Origin: Mycobacterium aquaticum
GTDB lineage: Bacteria; Actinomycetota; Actinomycetes; Mycobacteriales; Mycobacteriaceae
Reading direction: 5' to 3'
Length of the DNA: 55,625 bases
Assembly (NCBI RefSeq): GCF_002086485.1
Contig: NZ_MVHF01000053.1
Location: 1 to 55,625, forward strand
Positions 51,470-55,625 of this stretch are shown here, in pieces. The stretch's first letter is position 1. Each line of letters starts with the position of its first letter. The translations under genes were made by a program, and so were the position numbers. The notes under the pieces are model-generated. The model made no database searches and was not told the origin of the DNA. It saw only the letters and a program-made list of their open reading frames with translations.

Positions 51470-52675
51470 CTATCCGACGTACGGGCGTTCGCGGCGCAGC
51501 TCGTTGCGGGCCACCGTGCGCCGGTGAACTGCGTCGGGGCCGTCGACGATCCGCAGCACCCGCGCCCAGCTGTAGAAGTACGCGAGTGGGTAGTCGTCGC
51601 TGACGCCGCCACCACCGAACACCTCGATGGCGCGGTCGATCACCCGGGTGGCCATGTTCGGCGCCGCGACCTTGATGGCGGCGATCTCGGTCGCGGCCCC
51701 TCGCGCGCCGTGCTGATCTATCAGCCATGCGGTGTGCAGCACCAGCAGCCGGGCCTGGTCGATCTCGATGCGGGACTGGGCGATGAGGTCACGCACCACG
51801 CCCTGCTCGGCGAGCGGTCCGCCGAACGCCTCGCGGTTCTGGGCGCGATCGACCATGAGCGCCAATGCGCGTTCGGCCATTCCGATGGCCCGCATGGCGT
51901 GGTGGATGCGGCCCGGACCCAGGCGCGCCTGAGCGATCATGAACCCGTCGCCCTCGCCCGAGAGCACATTGGTCACCGGGACGCGGACGTTGTCGAACAG
52001 GATCTCGGAATGCCCGTGCTGATCCTGATACCCGAAAATCGGCAGGTGCCGGACGATCTGGAGTCCCGGGGTGTCGCGGGGGACCAGCACCATGGACTGT
52101 TGCCGGTGCGGCGCGGCGTCAGGATCGGTCTTGCCCATCACGATGAAGATCTGACACGCCTCATCGGCGACGCCGGTGATCCACCACTTGCGGCCATTGA
52201 TGACGTACTCGTCGCCGTCGCGGGCTATCGAGGTGGTGATGTTGCGGGCGTCGGAGCTGGCCACTGCCAGCTCCGTCATGGCGAACGCGGACCGGATGTC
52301 GCCTGCCAGAAGGGGTTCGAGCCACTGCTTCTTCTGCTCGTCGGTGCCGAACATCAACAGCGTTTCCATGTTTCCGGTGTCGGGCGCGTTGCAGTTCATC
52401 ACTTCGGGGGCGATGACGGGCGACCATCCGGTGATCTCGGCGATCGCGGCGTATTCGGTGTTGCTCAGCCCTGATTCATGTGGCAGGAACAGGTTCCACA
52501 GCCCCCGCCGCTTGGCTTCGGTCTTGAGTTCTTCGAGGACGGGTGGCCGCGCGTGCGCAGAGTTCGCCGCGCGCCAGTCCCGGTAGACCGATTCGGCGGG
52601 AAACACCTTCTCGCGCATGAAGTCCCACACCTTTTCGGCGAGCTCGGTGGTACGTGGTGACGGGCTGAAATCCAT
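51470..52675 (-). CDS. Acyl-CoA dehydrogenase (ACAD10/ACAD11-like)
   Basis: A 401-residue flavin-dependent acyl-CoA dehydrogenase. Visible parts are the flavin-binding AFAMTELAVASSDARN, WWITGVADEACQIFIVMGKT and the C-terminal EVFGGGGVSDDYPLA. The end reads RIVDGPDAVHRRTVAR, with Asp where medium-chain enzymes have catalytic Glu. This RIxDGPDxVH form is that of ACAD10/11-type enzymes. With the APH kinase in the same operon it may process 4-hydroxyacyl-CoA. Its stop is 1 base from that of the convergent PucR-type gene. Confidence 0.88.
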   Translation of the reverse strand: MDFSPSPRTTELAEKVWDFMREKVFPAESVYRDWRAANSAHARPPVLEELKTEAKRRGLWNLFLPHESGLSNTEYAAIAEITGWSPVIAPEVMNCNAPDTGNMETLLMFGTDEQKKQWLEPLLAGDIRSAFAMTELAVASSDARNITTSIARDGDEYVINGRKWWITGVADEACQIFIVMGKTDPDAAPHRQQSMVLVPRDTPGLQIVRHLPIFGYQDQHGHSEILFDNVRVPVTNVLSGEGDGFMIAQARLGPGRIHHAMRAIGMAERALALMVDRAQNREAFGGPLAEQGVVRDLIAQSRIEIDQARLLVLHTAWLIDQHGARGAATEIAAIKVAAPNMATRVIDRAIEVFGGGGVSDDYPLAYFYSWARVLRIVDGPDAVHRRTVARNELRRERPYVG

Positions 52676-52697
52676 GATGTGCTCCTTGTCCGAGGGT

Positions 52698-53459
52698 TCA
52701 GTGGCCGGACATGCCGCCGTCGACGGGCAGCGTGATTCCGGTGATGTAGGTCGACGCGTCGCTGGCCAGAAAGATCAGGGCGGTATCGAGTTCGTGTTGG
52801 CGGCCGACGCGTTTGAGCGTCGAGGTCTGGTCGACGAACGCGGCGAGTTGGTCACCGGGAATCGCCGCGGTCATCTCACTCTCGAAGTATCCGGGCGCGA
52901 TGGCGTTGACCCGGATGCCTTTGCGGCCCGACCACTGCTGGGACAGGTCCCGGGTCAGGCCCATGACCGCGGCCTTGCTCGACGCGTACGCCGCTTGCGG
53001 CGCATAGGATTTGATCAAGCCGAGCACGCTGGCAATGTTGACGATGCTCGATCCGGGTCTCATCACCCGGGCGGCGGCCTGGGCCATCCAGTACGTGCCC
53101 ATGAGGTTGACGTCGACGACGCCGCGGAACTCGTCGGGGGTTTCCCGCAGTGCGGGCACCGCGGTGCCGACCCCGGCATTGTTGACCAGGACGTCGAGAC
53201 GGCCGAATTCGGTGATCGCCAGCTCGGCCAGCGCCGTGCAATCCTGCGGATCGGTGACGTCGGTGCGCCGGGTGCGGACCACATCTGTATCGAATTCACT
53301 TGCCAGCGTGTGGAGTTGGTCCTCGCGCCGGGCTCCGAGCACGACGCGTGCGCCGGCGTCGACGAGTGCCCGGGCGAATCCGGCTCCCAGCCCCGAGCTC
53401 GCCCCGGTCACCACCGCGACCCGCCCGTCCAACCGGAACCGATCGATGACGCTACTCAT
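52698..53459 (-). CDS. Short-chain dehydrogenase/reductase
   Basis: A 253-residue classical SDR with VVTGASSGLGAGFARAL, LVNNAGVGTAVP, NIASVLGLI and YASSKAAVMGL. The C-terminal GITLPVDGGMSGH is typical of 3-oxoacyl reductase-like SDRs. It is in the middle of the APH-SDR-acyl-CoA dehydrogenase operon and presumably acts on a hydroxy- or oxoacyl intermediate. Confidence 0.9.
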   Translation of the reverse strand: MSSVIDRFRLDGRVAVVTGASSGLGAGFARALVDAGARVVLGARREDQLHTLASEFDTDVVRTRRTDVTDPQDCTALAELAITEFGRLDVLVNNAGVGTAVPALRETPDEFRGVVDVNLMGTYWMAQAAARVMRPGSSIVNIASVLGLIKSYAPQAAYASSKAAVMGLTRDLSQQWSGRKGIRVNAIAPGYFESEMTAAIPGDQLAAFVDQTSTLKRVGRQHELDTALIFLASDASTYITGITLPVDGGMSGH

Positions 53460-54490
53460 GACGCCGCCCCCAACACGTCCAGGCCGGCCTCGGCGAGCTG
53501 GACGACTTCGCTTTCCACCTCGCCGAAATCCTGGCCTGCCATCATTCCCGCGGCCGAGCGGGCCGCGACGCCCTGGATGATGACGGCGAACTTGAACCGG
53601 GCGAACGCTTCGTAGAACGGCACCGCCGAGACGTCACGTCCGGTCCGTTCGGCGTAGCGGGACAACAGATATGACCGCGGCGGGAATCCCTCCTGCGTGG
53701 TGACCGTCGGCACCAGCGGGATCTGCGGTTCGTCTGCCTGCGGCCAGTAGAACATCAGCAGACCGAGGTCGGTGAGCGGATCGCCGACCGTCGACAACTC
53801 CCAGTCCAGCACCGCGGCGACGCGACCGGGATCGGTTGGGTCCATCAGGCAGTTGTCCAGCCGGAAGTCGCCGTGCACGATGGCCGGTGGCGGGCTGGCC
53901 GGCAGGTCCGCCTCCAGGGCGGTCGCCAGGGCATCCAGGGCGGGCACATCGCGGGAACGACTGGCCAGCGACTGCTTTCGCCAGCGGGTGACCTGACGGG
54001 CCAGGAAACCATCCGGCCGGCCGTAGTCGTCGAGGCCGACGGATGCGGGCTCGATGCCGTGGAGATCGGCCAGTGTGTCGATGAGGGCGTCGGCGATCTT
54101 GTGCCGATCCGCCGGCGCCGTCGCGTAATCGGCCGGCATGGCGTCGCGGATGGCGTGGCCTGCGACTTTCTCCATGACATAGAACGGGGTGTCGAGCGTC
54201 TGCGCGGTGGTCTCGGCGTAGACGACCGATGCGACCGGCACGGATGTCTGTGCCAGTGCTCGCTGCACGCGCGCCTCGCGGGCCATGTCGTGCGCACTCG
54301 GCAGCAGGGGCCCCTGCGGTGGTCGACGGAGGATCAATTCGCCTGCGGCAGAAGTCAGTTCGAAGGTCAGGTTCGACTTTCCGCCGGCGATGAGCCTGGC
54401 GTCGAACGTGGCCCAGCGATTGTCGAGCGTGACGTCGGCCAGGGCGGGGCCCAGTCGGGCCGGGTGCAGCAGCGATTCGACATCGGTCAT
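53456..54490 (-). CDS. APH-type phosphotransferase of an acyl-CoA operon
   Basis: A 344-residue aminoglycoside-phosphotransferase-like kinase. The catalytic loop is IVHGDFRLDNCLMDP and the metal-binding DFG equivalent is VLDWELSTVGDPLTDL, both intact; LRRPPQGPLLPSAHDM belongs to the ATP lobe. In mammals an equivalent domain is fused to an acyl-CoA dehydrogenase in ACAD10/11 and phosphorylates 4-hydroxyacyl-CoA. Annotators often label these homologues FadE36-like. ATG 54490 is chosen over the upstream start at 54568. Its stop overlaps the SDR start by 4 bases. Confidence 0.87.
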   Translation of the reverse strand: MTDVESLLHPARLGPALADVTLDNRWATFDARLIAGGKSNLTFELTSAAGELILRRPPQGPLLPSAHDMAREARVQRALAQTSVPVASVVYAETTAQTLDTPFYVMEKVAGHAIRDAMPADYATAPADRHKIADALIDTLADLHGIEPASVGLDDYGRPDGFLARQVTRWRKQSLASRSRDVPALDALATALEADLPASPPPAIVHGDFRLDNCLMDPTDPGRVAAVLDWELSTVGDPLTDLGLLMFYWPQADEPQIPLVPTVTTQEGFPPRSYLLSRYAERTGRDVSAVPFYEAFARFKFAVIIQGVAARSAAGMMAGQDFGEVESEVVQLAEAGLDVLGAAS

Positions 54491-54536
54491 GAGGTGTTCC
54501 GTTCTGCGGGTGGTGGGACACGATTTGCGGTTCCCG

Positions 54537-54560
54537 ACCGAACGCTCGATAACGTTCGGT
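54537..54560. promoter_or_regulatory. Palindrome upstream of the APH operon
   Basis: ACCGAACG (54537-54544) and CGTTCGGT (54553-54560) are perfect complements around an 8-base spacer, 46 bases upstream of the APH start. Its symmetry and size suit a TetR-type dimer. It differs from the other palindrome nearby, so a second regulator may act here. Confidence 0.55.
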
Positions 54561-54620
54561 ATCTGCATGGTGCGACGAACACTGGTGATTTGTCAATAGC
54601 ATCGGTGCTAGCGGGTGAGT

Positions 54621-54641
54621 CTGTTCAGAGAAGCTGAACAG
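54621..54641. promoter_or_regulatory. Operator copy 1 (TGTTCAG-N5-CTGAACA) upstream of the APH operon
   Basis: CTGTTCAG (54621-54628) and CTGAACAG (54634-54641) are perfect 8-base arms around a 5-base spacer. The core is identical to a second site over the start of the adjacent regulator gene. It lies 130 bases upstream of the APH start, in the only gap before that operon. Likely bound by the XRE-TetR protein. Confidence 0.65.
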
Positions 54642-54647
54642 AGAGTG

Positions 54648-55493
54648 TCAACCGGCGCGCATGATGTCGACGGCGAAGCGGGCGTACTCCCGCGCGATCT
54701 CGGAAGCCGACGTCGGCCCGGACGGCTGGAACCACGACGGCAGCGACGTGCACATGGTGGATATCGCCCGGGTGGCGTCGTGGGCGTGGGGCGTGCGGAA
54801 CTCGCCCGTCGCGATCGCCGCCTCGGCCTCGTCGTCGAGCATGTACTGGATGTCGTTGCGTAGCGCGGAGATTCGTTCGTGATCCGGTGGCAGAATGCTG
54901 CGCATCTCGCTCGCGCCGATGAAGGCCAGGTCTCTGCGGTGCGTATGGAACAGCGCGAGCGCCTCGACCATGTTGCTGAACCGCTGGGTGGGTGTTGATC
55001 CTTCAGACCTGGCCGCGGGGATCAGCCAGTGCAACTCGCTCATCGCGACGTCGAGAATCGCCACCAGCAGGCGCTGCTTGCTCGGGTAGTGGTGGTAGAC
55101 GCCGGGAACGCTCATGTGTGCGGCGGTGGCGATGGTCCGCATGGTGGCGCCGTGGTAGCCGGTGCGGACGAACATCGAGATTGCGGCCACGAGAACCGGA
55201 TCCAGGTTCAGGGCGGGGAACGCCCGCCAGTCTGAGCCGGGGGCGTTGTCGCGGCTCCGGGCCTGCGGGACATGGTCGGGCTCGGGCGCTCGCAACATCT
55301 CGGTGGCCGACGTACCCAGCGCTTCGGCGATCGCGTAGAGCCGGTCCACGCTCAGCCCGGCCTTGTCGTTCTCGATCGCGCTCATCGTGGCCGGGCTCAC
55401 TCCGATGCGGGTGGCCAGTTGGCGTAACGAGACCCCGGCTCGAGTGCGGGCAGACCGCACGAGCGCGCCGGTGTGTTCAGACATGCTGAACAT
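54648..55493 (-). CDS. XRE-TetR fusion transcriptional regulator
   Basis: A 281-residue regulator with two DNA-binding domains. Residues about 8-62 are an XRE/Cro helix-turn-helix (LRQLATRIGVSPATMSAIEN). Residues about 95-145 are a TetR helix-turn-helix (MRTIATAAHMSVPGVYHHYP), followed by a TetR ligand domain to the end. Most TetR proteins lack the N-terminal XRE part. It is upstream of the APH-SDR-dehydrogenase operon on the same strand, and the same palindrome occurs at its start and before the operon. An ATG at 55484 is an alternative start. Confidence 0.88.
   Translation of the reverse strand: MFSMSEHTGALVRSARTRAGVSLRQLATRIGVSPATMSAIENDKAGLSVDRLYAIAEALGTSATEMLRAPEPDHVPQARSRDNAPGSDWRAFPALNLDPVLVAAISMFVRTGYHGATMRTIATAAHMSVPGVYHHYPSKQRLLVAILDVAMSELHWLIPAARSEGSTPTQRFSNMVEALALFHTHRRDLAFIGASEMRSILPPDHERISALRNDIQYMLDDEAEAAIATGEFRTPHAHDATRAISTMCTSLPSWFQPSGPTSASEIAREYARFAVDIMRAG
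55474..55492. promoter_or_regulatory. Operator copy 2 overlapping the XRE-TetR start codon
   Basis: TGTTCAG (55474-55480) and CTGAACA (55486-55492) flank a 5-base spacer. The palindrome covers the first codons of the regulator, so binding would block its own transcription or translation start. Same core as the site at 54621-54641. Confidence 0.65.
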
Positions 55494-55589
55494 GGTAGGC
55501 GCCGACTAGCTGCTCAATGGCCAGTTATCGTACGCTTTGTCGCTCGATCGGGTTGTTGCGAAATTGAGCGGTTGATCGGGGGCTTCGGT

Positions 55590-55625
55590 ATGTCTTACCG
55601 GGGGTCGGGGGTGGTGGCCGCGATG
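55590..55625 (+). CDS. Possible gene start cut by the right edge
   Basis: An ATG at 55590 opens a plus-strand frame (MSYRGSGVVAAM) to the edge. The 96 bases before it, from 55494, are A/T-richer than average and could hold divergent promoters. Twelve codons are too few to identify a product, so this is a weak call. Confidence 0.2.
   Translation, partial: MSYRGSGVVAAM

Overview
The window is high-GC DNA with dense gene packing, many GTG starts and frequent 4-base stop/start overlaps. Its left half has the gene order of the Rv0480c to Rv0513 segment of Mycobacterium tuberculosis, including murB, mshA, gpm1, senX3-regX3, ppx, proC and hemACDB. Gene content fits a fast-growing mycobacterium, most likely Mycolicibacterium smegmatis or a close relative. 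cmaA2 and mmpS2/mmpL2, which lie in this segment in M. tuberculosis, are absent, as is any repeat between senX3 and regX3. I saw no tRNA, rRNA, CRISPR array or insertion sequence, and no gene-free stretch longer than about 190 bases.

Layout. Positions 75-5421: nitrilase, methyltransferase-like protein, DUF2505 protein, murB, an L,D-transpeptidase lipoprotein and an SDR. 5455-11614: ROK-type regulator, mshA (mycothiol), YbjN protein, phosphoglycerate mutase and the SenX3-RegX3 two-component system. 11611-20974: conserved mycobacterial housekeeping genes, including ppx, proC, a BldC-like DNA-binding protein, the 33-residue ribosomal protein bS22, a degenerate epimerase, an acyltransferase, a HadC-like dehydratase, a HAD phosphatase and a glutaredoxin-like protein. 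21083-27188: hemA-hemC-hemD-hemB for tetrapyrrole synthesis, then three small membrane proteins.

27185-40030 is the most unusual part. Seven minus-strand genes are chained by overlaps. In order of transcription they encode an encapsulin-like (HK97-fold) protein, a long-chain polyprenyl diphosphate synthase, two small proteins of unknown function, a CrtC/AttH-like protein, an SCP2-like protein and a 933-residue phytoene-desaturase-like flavoprotein with an odd repeat-bearing, proline-rich tail. Upstream lies a 1458-residue AAA-ATPase/GAF/class III nucleotide cyclase regulator. Divergent from that regulator are a DUF2236 (MpaB / rubber-oxygenase family) oxygenase and a TetR regulator. Read together, this looks like an isoprenoid-modifying pathway that may be enclosed in, or organised by, a protein nanocompartment.

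40069-49085: two small genes, then a carbohydrate operon (DeoR repressor, FGGY kinase, CUT1 ABC transporter, SDR, BtpA/SgcQ-family protein) ending in strong hairpins. 49207-51468: an Hsp31/HchA-type DJ-1 protein divergent from a PucR-type regulator. 51470-55493: acyl-CoA dehydrogenase, SDR and APH-type kinase in one operon, resembling a split ACAD10/ACAD11 system. It is controlled by an unusual XRE-TetR fusion regulator, and the same palindrome occurs at the regulator's own start and upstream of the operon.
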